Source: Actinoplanes lutulentus
GTDB taxonomy: Bacteria; Actinomycetota; Actinomycetes; Mycobacteriales; Micromonosporaceae
NCBI RefSeq assembly: GCF_003259845.1
Contig: NZ_QLMJ01000001.1
Span: forward strand, 186,001-250,000
Reading direction: 5' to 3'
Length of the DNA stretch: 64,000 nt
The position numbers and the translations under genes were made by a program. Below, piece by piece: positions 8,725-16,667 of the stretch (within the stretch, counting starts at the first letter, position 1; each line of letters opens with the position of its first letter). The notes beneath the pieces were generated by a model. The model had not been told where the DNA came from. It saw only the letters and a program-made list of their open reading frames with translations, and did no database searches.

Positions 8725-9302
8725 CAGCGCGCCTCCGCCAGCACGCGATCACTCTGACTGCTGGGGTACGAGTACCGCACCTCGACAACCGTGGTCTCGT
8801 TGACCAGATCGACCCGCTCGACAGTCGCGGCGTGCACCCGCGCACCGAGGATCCGTTCGAGTTGAGCCACCAGGGCCACCCGATCGGTCAGCGCCGAGTC
8901 GAGCACCATCACCTGCCGGTGGTACGTGCGGAACAGCCGCGGATGATCGCCGAGGTACATCACGACCAGGATCAGCGCCATCAGCGTCGGCGTGAACCAG
9001 GCCGGCCCACCACTGAGCGGCCCGAGGATGCCGAGCGCCAGCGCCGAGAAGTAGTACGCCACCTCGTGCTGATCAAGCTCGGTCGACCGCAGCCGGATGA
9101 TCGACAGCACGCCGAACAGGCCCAGCCCGAGCCCGGCGCCGACCGTGCTGGAGCTGAGCGAACCGGCCACGGCGAGAACACCGACGTTGACCCCGAGGTA
9201 GGCGACAACCAGGTCCCGGCGCCGATGGCGGGGGAAGTAGAGGCCGAAAACCAGCAGGGACACCGCGACGAGATCTATCGCGAACAGGGCAAGCCGGGGC
9301 AT
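8724..9302 (-). CDS. DUF4956 membrane protein
   Basis: 192 residues with about four to five hydrophobic segments (LALFAIDLVAVSLLVFGLYF, DLVVAYLGVNVGVLAVAGSL, LGLGLFGVLSIIRLRS, VAYYFSALALGILGPL, LMALILVVMYLGD) followed by a soluble C-terminal domain rich in Val and Arg. The FGVLSIIRLRS segment and its placement before a VTC gene fit DUF4956. Start 9302 has GGGAGG upstream; a longer frame to 9419 adds a non-hydrophobic N-terminus that I think is untranslated. It is the first gene of the cluster and probably anchors or partners the VTC protein at the membrane. Confidence 0.8.
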   Translation of the reverse strand: MPRLALFAIDLVAVSLLVFGLYFPRHRRRDLVVAYLGVNVGVLAVAGSLSSSTVGAGLGLGLFGVLSIIRLRSTELDQHEVAYYFSALALGILGPLSGGPAWFTPTLMALILVVMYLGDHPRLFRTYHRQVMVLDSALTDRVALVAQLERILGARVHAATVERVDLVNETTVVEVRYSYPSSQSDRVLAEAR

Positions 9303-9480
9303 AGTGGGGGACCTCCCGAGCGTCCGGGCGGAAGCGTCAACCTGAACGCATCGCGACCCAGAGGTTACGTATCGATGAACTTCGATGCCACGGTAGACCG
9401 CGAAACGGGCATTAGCCATCGACCGAACCTCAAAGAAAGCTCGGAAAGTGCTGTGGCGAACCTGTGCGGAAGGTGAAGGA

Positions 9481-10230
9481 TCAAGCCCGATTGATGGCTG
9501 ACTTCGGCGCCATCACGATCCGTGGATGCTTCGCCGGATTCAGCCATTTGAGCAAACGGACCATGTTCGCCCGGCTCACCGATACGCAGCCGGCCGTCGC
9601 GCCCTTGCCGCTGGCGTGCAGGAAGATCGCCGAGCCGCGCTTCGTGTTCGCCGGCTTGCTCGCCACGTACTGCTTGCGCTTGGCGTCCCAGTGCCGGCCG
9701 CCCGGCTTGTTGAAATTGATCACCGCGGCGTACGCGTACTGCGTCGGATAGGCCGCCAGCCGCTCCGCCTGCGATTTCCGCCAGGTGCGTTTCGCCGACG
9801 CCGACGGCTGGAAGAGGTTGTAGGTCTTCGCGTCCCGCGCGTCGCCCACCCAGTAATCGTTCTTGTCCACCTTGCGATAGGGCAGCCGCGTCCCCGGATC
9901 AGCGCGAACCCCGAACGCCTGGGTGATGGTGAACGTGCCGGCCGGTGTGGTCCCGGTGTCCTGCACGCGGTTCGACGCCCAGACCCATCCGCCGTACCCG
10001 ATCCGCGCGGTCATCGCCCCGAAGACCTGACGCCATTTACCGTCGCTGCCGCGCTGGTACGCGCGCACGGTCGCCTTCGTCGACTTCCAGCCGCCGTTGC
10101 CGGTCACCACAATCAGCTGCTTGGCGTTGCCGACATGGGCGAGATCGTCCGGGAGCGCGGCCGCCGCCGGAGCCGCCGGCACCAGAACCGCCGCCATCAC
10201 GAGCGCGAGCACCGCAGCAAGCTTCCGCAT
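9481..10230 (-). CDS. Secreted L,D-transpeptidase-like protein (YkuD fold)
   Basis: 249 residues with a signal peptide (MRKLAAVLALVMAAVLVPAA, then APAAAA). The mature protein carries GTTPAGTFTITQAFG and a C-terminal FLHASGKGATAGCVSVSR, matching the conserved His and catalytic Cys region of L,D-transpeptidases of the COG3786 type. Such enzymes act on peptidoglycan outside the membrane, making 3-3 crosslinks or attaching proteins. Start 10230 is preceded by AGGGG. The gene is divergent from the glycosidase at 10366, and the 135-nt gap carries that gene's promoter. Confidence 0.83.
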   Translation of the reverse strand: MRKLAAVLALVMAAVLVPAAPAAAALPDDLAHVGNAKQLIVVTGNGGWKSTKATVRAYQRGSDGKWRQVFGAMTARIGYGGWVWASNRVQDTGTTPAGTFTITQAFGVRADPGTRLPYRKVDKNDYWVGDARDAKTYNLFQPSASAKRTWRKSQAERLAAYPTQYAYAAVINFNKPGGRHWDAKRKQYVASKPANTKRGSAIFLHASGKGATAGCVSVSRANMVRLLKWLNPAKHPRIVMAPKSAINRA

Positions 10231-10282
10231 AGCCCCTGAGCATGCCCGACGTGGCGAAGGTGCACCCGCCCGGGAGACAACA

Positions 10283-10312
10283 TTGACAAGCATCGTTCGA
10301 CGCGCCGACTAT
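10283..10312 (+). promoter_or_regulatory. Sigma-A-type promoter of the glycosidase gene
   Basis: TTGACA (10283-10288), a perfect -35 box, is followed after 18 nt by GACTAT (10307-10312), a plausible -10 box. The operator at 10313-10326 would then cover the transcription start. Confidence 0.6.
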
Positions 10313-10326
10313 TGGGAGCGCTCCCA
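10313..10326. promoter_or_regulatory. CebR-like operator
   Basis: The 14-bp perfect palindrome TGGGAGCGCTCCCA is identical to the operator bound by CebR, the LacI-family repressor that senses cellobiose and controls cellulose use in Streptomyces. It abuts the -10 box and lies 40 nt before the GTG start of the glycosidase. No cebR gene is visible in the window, so regulation by a CebR orthologue elsewhere is inferred. Confidence 0.85.
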
Positions 10327-10365
10327 GCGCGAAAAGAATCCCGCCGTCCCCCGCGGAGTCCCTCT

Positions 10366-12387
10366 GTGAACACCTGGAAAAGGCTCGCGAGCACCGTCCT
10401 GCTCGCCGCCACGACTCTCCTCATCCCCTCCACCGCCTCCGGCGCCCCAGCCGCCGCCGACGTCCGGGCCGACGTCGACATCCGGGCCGGCCTGGCAACC
10501 GTCGGTGACACCGCCGTCGGCGTCAACCACGCCATCTGGGACTCCCAGCTCGGCACCCCAGCCGTGTCCGGCCTGCTCAAGGACGCCGGGGTGCGGATGC
10601 TTCGCTACCCCGGCGGCTCCTACGCCGACATCTACCACTGGAAGGACCACACCGCCCCCGGTGGTTACGTGGCACCGGACACCGACTTCGACACCTTCAT
10701 GGCCGGCGCCCGGGCCACCGGCGCCGAGCCGATGATCATCGCGAACTACGGCACCGGCACGGCCCAGGAGGCCGCCGACTGGGTCCGGTACGCGAACGTC
10801 ACCAAGGACTACGACGCCACGTACTGGACCATCGGCAACGAGAACTACGGCAACGGCCACTACGGCTCCGCGTGGGAGGCCGACGACCACGCCGACAAGA
10901 GCCCGAAGGAGTACGCGAGCACCGTCGTCGCGTACGCGAACGCCATGAAAGCCGTCGACCCCACCATCAAGGTCGGCGCCGTGCTGACCATGCCCGGCAA
11001 CTGGCCGGACGGCATCGTCGGCGCGGGCGACGCCGGCACCTGGAACCAGGAGGTCCTGACCCGCGCCGGCTCGGTAATCGATTTCGTCGACGTGCACTGG
11101 TACCCGGGTGGCGGCACCGCCGCCGAGACCCTCACCAAACCCGCCCAGATCCAGGACGCCGTCCACCTGCTGCAACAGCAGATCCAGCGGTACGCCGGAC
11201 GCGAGATCGCGATCAGCATGACCGAGACAAATGTCGAGGTCGGCCGCAACACCCAGCCCGGCGCGCTGTTCCTGGCCGACGTCTACAGCGGCCTGCTCGC
11301 CCAGGGCGTCTTCACGGTCCAGTGGTGGAACGTCCACAACGGCCTCGGCACCGTCTCCGAAGTGGCCGGCCAGACCGATTACGGCGATTACGGCCTGCTC
11401 TCCAGCGGCAACTGCAACGCCGACAACACGGTCTGCCAGCCGCCGCTGAACACGCCGTTCGCGCCGTACCACGCGCTGTCCCTGATCGGTGACTTCGCCC
11501 GCGGCGGCGACCAGTTCATCGGCGCCGGAACCAACAATTCCCTGGTCAGCGCGCACGCGGTACGCCGGCCGAACGGTGACGTCGCGGTGCTGCTGATCAA
11601 CAAGGATCCGGACGCGGCACACACTGTCGCGCTGAACTACCACGGCTTCACTCCGTCGGCTGCCACGCCGGCCGTCGCCACGTTCGCCAACGGCGCTGCC
11701 GGAGTGACCACGGCACCGGCCGGGACAGCCGGGGCGCAGACGCTGTCCCCGTACTCGATCTCGCTGATCACGCTGCGCCCGGAGCGTACCGACGGGGTTG
11801 CGCCGAAGGCGCCTGGGCAACCGGCCGCGACCGTTACTGATCGCACCGCGACGATCTCCTGGCCGGCGACGGCGGGCGGCGGCAAATACGAGGTGTATCA
11901 GCACAACGGTGGCGCTGCGCAACTGCTCGGCGAGACCACCGGCACCTCGCTGACGGTGCGCAATCTGGAGCCGGGTCGCCGGTACACGATCAGCGCGGTG
12001 GCCCGCGACGGCGCCGGCCGCCTCTCTCCCGCTTCGCCACCGCTGACGTTCACGACCGGCACGCCGGCGAACGCCGCCTGCACGGTGACGTTCCGTGACA
12101 CCAACGACTGGGGCAACGGGTACGTGGGCCAGATCGACATCACCAACAACACGCCGAACGCGATCGGCAACTGGACGCTCACCTTCAGCTGGCCGACCGC
12201 CTGGCAGAGCCTGAACAGCGGGTGGAACGCCACATGGACCCAGAGTGACCGCACCGTCCGGGTAACCGGCGACAGTCCGCTGGCCGCGGGAGCCTCCACC
12301 TCGGCTGGTTTCGTCGGGTCCTACAGCGGACCCAATGTGTTACCGACCGTGTTCACCCTGAACGGCACGGTTTGCACCAGCGCATAG
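10366..12387 (+). CDS. Secreted GH-A clan glycosidase with Fn3 and CBM2
   Basis: 673 residues from GTG 10366 (GGAG upstream), with a signal peptide. Residues about 30-470 form a glycoside hydrolase with WTIGNENYG (Glu near 159, likely acid/base) and ISMTETNVE (Glu near 287, likely nucleophile), the clan GH-A layout seen in GH44/GH51-like enzymes. A fibronectin type III module (about 480-560) and a C-terminal cellulose-binding CBM2 (about 571-673, with a Cys at each end and several Trp) follow. The CBM2 and the CebR-like operator argue for plant cell-wall polysaccharide as target. Cellulase, xyloglucanase and arabinofuranosidase remain possible. Confidence 0.85.
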   Translation: MNTWKRLASTVLLAATTLLIPSTASGAPAAADVRADVDIRAGLATVGDTAVGVNHAIWDSQLGTPAVSGLLKDAGVRMLRYPGGSYADIYHWKDHTAPGGYVAPDTDFDTFMAGARATGAEPMIIANYGTGTAQEAADWVRYANVTKDYDATYWTIGNENYGNGHYGSAWEADDHADKSPKEYASTVVAYANAMKAVDPTIKVGAVLTMPGNWPDGIVGAGDAGTWNQEVLTRAGSVIDFVDVHWYPGGGTAAETLTKPAQIQDAVHLLQQQIQRYAGREIAISMTETNVEVGRNTQPGALFLADVYSGLLAQGVFTVQWWNVHNGLGTVSEVAGQTDYGDYGLLSSGNCNADNTVCQPPLNTPFAPYHALSLIGDFARGGDQFIGAGTNNSLVSAHAVRRPNGDVAVLLINKDPDAAHTVALNYHGFTPSAATPAVATFANGAAGVTTAPAGTAGAQTLSPYSISLITLRPERTDGVAPKAPGQPAATVTDRTATISWPATAGGGKYEVYQHNGGAAQLLGETTGTSLTVRNLEPGRRYTISAVARDGAGRLSPASPPLTFTTGTPANAACTVTFRDTNDWGNGYVGQIDITNNTPNAIGNWTLTFSWPTAWQSLNSGWNATWTQSDRTVRVTGDSPLAAGASTSAGFVGSYSGPNVLPTVFTLNGTVCTSA

Positions 12388-12394
12388 ATGAAGT

Positions 12395-12428
12395 TTCCGG
12401 TCCGGAGGCCTCGGTGTCCGGACCGGAA
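12395..12428 (+). terminator. Terminator hairpin after the glycosidase
   Basis: Perfect 12-bp arms TTCCGGTCCGGA and TCCGGACCGGAA with a 10-nt loop, beginning 8 nt after the stop codon. There is no T-tract, which is common for high-GC actinomycete terminators. Confidence 0.75.
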
Positions 12429-12446
12429 CGATCTACGCTGGCGGGT

Positions 12447-12974
12447 GTGCCGCAGATATCGTTGACCTCCGTTGTCCGCCAAGCCACCGACGCCGATGCG
12501 AGCGAGATCGCCCGCATCTGCACCGCGGCTTACCGCGACGCCTACCGCAACGTCCTTCCGCCGGGCTACATCGAACGCAGCGTGACGGCGTTCTACAACG
12601 AGCCCCGCGTCGCCGACGACATCGCGCCGTCGCTGCCTGACTGGTTCGGATACCAGGTGGTGGAGGAAGGCGGCCGCATCCTGGGCGCCGCAGGCGGTGG
12701 CATGACGGGCCCTACGACCGGCGAGCTCTCGCTGATCTACCTGGCCTCGGAGACCCGCGGCCGCGGCCTCGGCACCCTGCTGCTCAAGCACGTCACCGAT
12801 CAGATCCGCGCGGCCGGCGGCACCGAGATGTGGGTCTCGGTCTTCCTCGGCGACAGCGCCGGCATCGGCTTCTACCGCGCCCGCGGCTTCCAGCCGAAGC
12901 AGACGGTCCGCGCCGCCATGTCCCGCGTCGACGACCACATCCGCAGCCTGCGCATGCTCCGCGAGCTCCGCTGA
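12447..12974 (+). CDS. GNAT family N-acetyltransferase
   Basis: 175 residues from GTG 12447; a longer frame would overlap the upstream gene and run through the terminator, so I reject it. The protein has the GNAT fold: an N-terminal beta strand (SLTSVVRQATDADASEIARI), LSLIYLASETRGRGLGTLLL with the acetyl-CoA pyrophosphate loop RGRGLG, and GIGFYRARGFQP near the C-terminus. It would transfer an acetyl group to an amine on a small molecule or protein; the substrate is unknown. It is transcribed toward the convergent sensor-domain gene, with a 2-nt gap. Confidence 0.88.
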   Translation: MPQISLTSVVRQATDADASEIARICTAAYRDAYRNVLPPGYIERSVTAFYNEPRVADDIAPSLPDWFGYQVVEEGGRILGAAGGGMTGPTTGELSLIYLASETRGRGLGTLLLKHVTDQIRAAGGTEMWVSVFLGDSAGIGFYRARGFQPKQTVRAAMSRVDDHIRSLRMLRELR

Positions 12975-12976
12975 GC

Positions 12977-13597
12977 TCAGTTGCCGCGCGCACCCGGCGA
13001 CAGGAGCCGCTGGGCGAAACCGGCCTCGAACCTCGCCGCCCATCCGGCCACCGCCGGCAGGGTCAGGGCGAACACCGCGGCGACCACCAGGTAGAACCCG
13101 ACGATCCTCCAATAGTCGTCGCCGAAGCCGAGCAGCTCCGGGACCTCCTTGCCGTCCTGCGGCAGCGACCAGCCCCACAACGCCCAGGTCATGCCGCCGG
13201 CAACGGCCGCCCACCAGGAGACCACCACGGAGAACGCGATCGCGCTGGGGACGCAGCGCAGCATCGCGTGTGCCAGATCCCGCCAGCTCTGCGGGTCGGT
13301 CACCACCGCGATCAGACGGCTGATCACGGTGTCCGATGCGGCCGCGCGGTAGACGAACGGAGCGACGGCGATCCGGGTCCGTTCGGTGACCGCGAACCCG
13401 CGGGCGAGCATCATCGTGGCGATCAGGATCGGCACCCCGATCCACAGGACGGCCAGGCCGAGACCGAGCGAGAGCCCGGTCGCACAGACGATCGTTGCGG
13501 CCAGTCCGGTCGGGAAACCGCTCAGGACGTACCGGGTGTCGGCGGTGAGCCGGGAGTAGGTCGGCGCGGAGACCAGAGCCGCATCGATTGTCGTCAT
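12977..13597 (-). CDS. Stand-alone membrane sensor-domain protein
   Basis: 206 residues resembling the putative sensor domain that usually sits in front of an actinobacterial histidine kinase. Hydrophobic segments include FPTGLAATIVCATGLSLGLG, AVLWIGVPILIATMMLARG, a central VPSAIAFSVVVSWWAAVAGG and a C-terminal VGFYLVVAAVFALTLPAVAG, so four membrane passes. The LSLGLGLAVLWIGVPIL block is characteristic. The protein stops after the sensor part, with no HisKA or ATPase domain in any frame nearby. It may sense through a partner or be an orphan domain. Confidence 0.7.
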   Translation of the reverse strand: MTTIDAALVSAPTYSRLTADTRYVLSGFPTGLAATIVCATGLSLGLGLAVLWIGVPILIATMMLARGFAVTERTRIAVAPFVYRAAASDTVISRLIAVVTDPQSWRDLAHAMLRCVPSAIAFSVVVSWWAAVAGGMTWALWGWSLPQDGKEVPELLGFGDDYWRIVGFYLVVAAVFALTLPAVAGWAARFEAGFAQRLLSPGARGN

Positions 13598-13624
13598 GCC
13601 TTGACGCTATTCACCTCGCGGCCG

Positions 13625-15010
13625 TCAGCCGACCTGGCGAGCACCCCCATCGATGGTAGTGCTAACCCCACTGCGCAACAGCGATTCTTCCTGCTGCGCC
13701 GCGTAGATCTCCTCGGGCACCCGGATGGGCCGCCCGATCACGTCGGCCAGCCATTCCCGATCCCGCGGCGCGCCACCCTGCGACGCGTCCATCGCCCCGG
13801 CATCGGTCAGATTGGAAGCGAAGATTCCCGCTGCGGAACGGGGCAGGAAATCCTCGTACACAATGGGTTGGGCAGTTAAGAAGCCCCCGTCGAGCAGGGC
13901 GGAAAGGCTGAGCGAGCGGTCGAAATCGCCATGGGCCGAGAACGTGAAGAACGCCAATCCGCGTTTCGCCAGCTCGATCTCGCTGTCCGGCAGGCCCGCC
14001 GCCCACACCTCGGGCGCGATCTCCTGCCGCGCGGCCCCGGCCGCCACCTGCTGATCGATATCGGCCACCAGGTCGTCATACAAACCCCGCCCGGCGGGCG
14101 TCAGCGCGATCCCTCGCGCTTCAACCTCACCAAAGCGTACGCGTAACCGCCCCTCACTGATCGTGCCGTCAGCCTCCCGGAAGGCTCTCGGCTCGGCCAG
14201 TGCCCGGAACGACGTCTGACGCAGCAGCACGTCCGGCCCGTGCCAGCGAGGCGGCCCCTGGATCTCGTCGATCATCGCGATCCCGCGCGCCTGCATCCCG
14301 GTGTAGAGCTCGTCGATGTCGAGCACCCGCGGCGTCAGATGGTTGATGTGGGTGCTGGTCACGCCGCCGATGTCGGCCGCGACGCCGGAGATCTTCTCCA
14401 GCTCGGTGTACCAGGCGCGGTCGACCGGTTCCGGCGAGAGCGCGAAAGCAGCGGCGGCCAGGTCGAGGAACCGTGCCGCGTCCTTGTCGCTGAGCCCGCC
14501 GAACGCCTCGGCCCGGTCGGCGAGCCCGAGCAGCTCGTCCGGGAAGAGCCGGCGGCGGTCCAGGAAGTTCAGCAGCCGCTTCTCCAGGTCCGGGCTGAAG
14601 AACCGCCGGTCCTGCGGCACCAGCATCGAGGTGAACACCCGGAACGGATTGAGCGCGAGCTCGTCCGTCTCGACCGGGCGGAACGCCGTCGAGATCACCG
14701 GGATCGGCTGCGGGTACGCGTCCCGCAGGTCGTAGAACCCGGCAGGAACCATGCCGAGCGCCCCAAAGATCCGCGCGACCTGCGACAGTTCGGCCGGCGT
14801 GCCGACCCGGATCGCGCCGTGCCGCTCGGCGGTGACCCGGCTGATCGACCCGAACCGTTCGGCGGCCGCGCCGTCCCGGTCGAGAACGCGCTGGTTCACC
14901 AGGTGGCACTCGTCGACAAGAGTGGTGTACGCCGGAACCTCGGTCCCGTACAGCTCGGAGAGCCGGCGGGCGAAACGGGCACGGAGTTCGGTGGTACCGA
15001 CGGAACTCAT
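13625..15010 (-). CDS. DUF1338 / 2-oxoadipate dioxygenase-decarboxylase-like enzyme
   Basis: 461 residues. The family has a VOC-like fold binding Fe(II) through two His and one Glu. Matching blocks here are ERHGAIRVG (about residue 64), THINHLTPRVLDID and VYEDFLPRSAAGIF. Characterised members (HglS/YdcJ type) convert 2-oxoadipate to D-2-hydroxyglutarate in D-lysine breakdown. The ATG at 15010 gives the usual family length. No other lysine catabolism gene lies beside it, so the pathway assignment rests on family knowledge only. Confidence 0.8.
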   Translation of the reverse strand: MSSVGTTELRARFARRLSELYGTEVPAYTTLVDECHLVNQRVLDRDGAAAERFGSISRVTAERHGAIRVGTPAELSQVARIFGALGMVPAGFYDLRDAYPQPIPVISTAFRPVETDELALNPFRVFTSMLVPQDRRFFSPDLEKRLLNFLDRRRLFPDELLGLADRAEAFGGLSDKDAARFLDLAAAAFALSPEPVDRAWYTELEKISGVAADIGGVTSTHINHLTPRVLDIDELYTGMQARGIAMIDEIQGPPRWHGPDVLLRQTSFRALAEPRAFREADGTISEGRLRVRFGEVEARGIALTPAGRGLYDDLVADIDQQVAAGAARQEIAPEVWAAGLPDSEIELAKRGLAFFTFSAHGDFDRSLSLSALLDGGFLTAQPIVYEDFLPRSAAGIFASNLTDAGAMDASQGGAPRDREWLADVIGRPIRVPEEIYAAQQEESLLRSGVSTTIDGGARQVG

Positions 15011-15059
15011 GGCGAAATCGTAGTGTCACGATGGGCGGCTGACCGGACATGGATGAGAC

Positions 15060-15611
15060 GTGAGCTCTGAGGATCGTTTCCGTCGCGTCTACGCCGGAAA
15101 TTTCGATGCGCTACTCGCGTACGCGCTTCGCCGTGTCGAGCAGCCGGAGGACGCCGCGGATGTGGTCGCGGAGACCTTCCTGGTCGCGTGGCGCCGCAGC
15201 CGCGACCTGCCGCCCGACGACGAGATAAAACTCTGGCTGTACGGGGTGGCCCGCCGCGTCCTGGCGAACCACCACCGCGGCGGCACCCGGCGGGAACGCC
15301 TCGGCGAACGGCTGCGCCAGCGCCTGTCCGCCGTGGTCACCGACCCGGGCCGGGACGTGCCGCAGCGGCTGGACGTGCGCGCCGCGCTGAAACGCCTGCC
15401 CGAGACCGACCGTGAGGTCCTCATGCTGACCGCGTGGGAGGGCCTGCAACCACGGGAGATCGCCGAGGTCCTGGACGTGAGCCCGGCCGCGGTGCGTACC
15501 CGTCTGACCCGGGCGCGGACCCGGCTGCGGGAACTCGTCGGTGACGAGCGGGACGCACCCGGACATGTACTCGACGTCCTGACCGTTCCCGTCCCGAAGG
15601 AGGCACGATGA
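15060..15611 (+). CDS. ECF-type RNA polymerase sigma factor
   Basis: 183 residues from GTG 15060. Region 2 is seen as FDALLAYALRRVEQPEDAAD and VVAETFLVAWRR, with the DNA-opening segment around WLYGVARRVLANHHR; region 4 as LKRLPETDREVLMLTAWEGL and REIAEVLDVSPAAVRTRL. There is no region 1 or 3, as expected of extracytoplasmic function sigma factors. Its stop overlaps the start of the next gene by four bases (ATGA), pairing it with a membrane protein that may act as anti-sigma factor. Confidence 0.88.
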   Translation: MSSEDRFRRVYAGNFDALLAYALRRVEQPEDAADVVAETFLVAWRRSRDLPPDDEIKLWLYGVARRVLANHHRGGTRRERLGERLRQRLSAVVTDPGRDVPQRLDVRAALKRLPETDREVLMLTAWEGLQPREIAEVLDVSPAAVRTRLTRARTRLRELVGDERDAPGHVLDVLTVPVPKEAR

Positions 15612-16666
15612 CCGACGAGCACCTCGACCGCCAGGTTCGAGACGCCGATCCCTACCGACCTGATCTCGTCGCGCGCCTCGAGGGGGCGGAGCAGCATCTC
15701 CTGGAGGAGATCATGTCCACCCCGAAGCTCGCGTCGGTGCCGCTGCGCCGCACGCTCGTCCGCCGGCTGAGCGCCGCGGTCGCCGCTGCCGCGGTCATCG
15801 CCGTCGCCGTCACCGCCTCCACCCTGGTCCGCCGCGAGCCCCCCGAGCCGTACGCCGGGCCGGTCGGCCTGCCCGGTGGCAGCGCCGGCGCGATCAGCGG
15901 CTGGGAGCTGGACCTCAAGGCCGCCGAGAACCTGCCCCGGCTGCTGATCGATCAGCCCGGCTGGAAAGCGACGTACGTCAACGGGTTCGACACCGAGAAC
16001 GGCAGCATCCGGTTCGAGAAAGACGGCCGCGGCCTGGAGATGACCTGGTACCCGGATCAGTACTACCAGAGCTACTACGATGACCGCCTCGATGTCAGCG
16101 CCCCGGAGGCGACCACCGTTGCCGGCCGCCCGGCCGACATCTTCACCTACTCGGCGAGCGACTTCGCGGTGATGCTGAAGGCGGAGGGACCCACCTTCGT
16201 CGAGATGCGCACCGACGCGAAATGGACCCGGGCCGCGTTCGACGAGATCCTCACGCACATCGTGAAGGTCGACGCCGAGGCCTTCCTCAAGGCCCTGCCG
16301 CCGGAGATCATCACGCCCGGCGACGTCCGCGGCGAGGCCACCAAGATCCTGGCCGACGTGCCGCTGCCGCCGAACTTCGACTACGCCTCGCTGGACAACG
16401 GCGGGGCCAACGACCCGTACCAGTTCGCCGCCGCGGTGACCGGCCGGGTCACCTGCGACTGGATCGCCGAGTGGAAACGCGCCGACAAGGCGGGCGACAA
16501 GGCCGCGGTCAAGGAGGCCGCCGCTGCCCTGCGCACCAGCCACAACTGGAAAGTGCTCAAGGGCATGGAGGAGGCGGGTGACTACCCCGAGGTCCTCTGG
16601 GAGGTCGCCGACAAGGTGGCCGACGGCGACGTCCCCGACTGGTACAAGGATGGCCTGGGCTGCTGA
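15608..16666 (+). CDS. Membrane-anchored partner of the ECF sigma factor
   Basis: 352 residues: a cytosolic N-terminus of about 50 residues (DRQVRDADPYRPDLVARLEG), one membrane helix (LSAAVAAAAVIAVAVTASTL, about 54-74) and a large extracytoplasmic domain. That domain has repeated short beta-rich segments (GRGLEMTWYPDQYYQSYYDD, then EMRTDAKWT) and two Cys in the C-terminal part. The start codon overlaps the sigma factor stop, so they are made together. This layout is that of a sigma-linked sensor or anti-sigma protein, but I see no zinc-binding HxxxCxxC motif. Confidence 0.65.
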   Translation: MTDEHLDRQVRDADPYRPDLVARLEGAEQHLLEEIMSTPKLASVPLRRTLVRRLSAAVAAAAVIAVAVTASTLVRREPPEPYAGPVGLPGGSAGAISGWELDLKAAENLPRLLIDQPGWKATYVNGFDTENGSIRFEKDGRGLEMTWYPDQYYQSYYDDRLDVSAPEATTVAGRPADIFTYSASDFAVMLKAEGPTFVEMRTDAKWTRAAFDEILTHIVKVDAEAFLKALPPEIITPGDVRGEATKILADVPLPPNFDYASLDNGGANDPYQFAAAVTGRVTCDWIAEWKRADKAGDKAAVKEAAAALRTSHNWKVLKGMEEAGDYPEVLWEVADKVADGDVPDWYKDGLGC

Positions 16667-16667
16667 T

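Noticed and set aside
12372..12446. Longer N-terminus for the GNAT gene
   Set aside because: It would begin inside the upstream glycosidase gene and run through that gene's terminator hairpin; GTG 12447 starts the fold properly.
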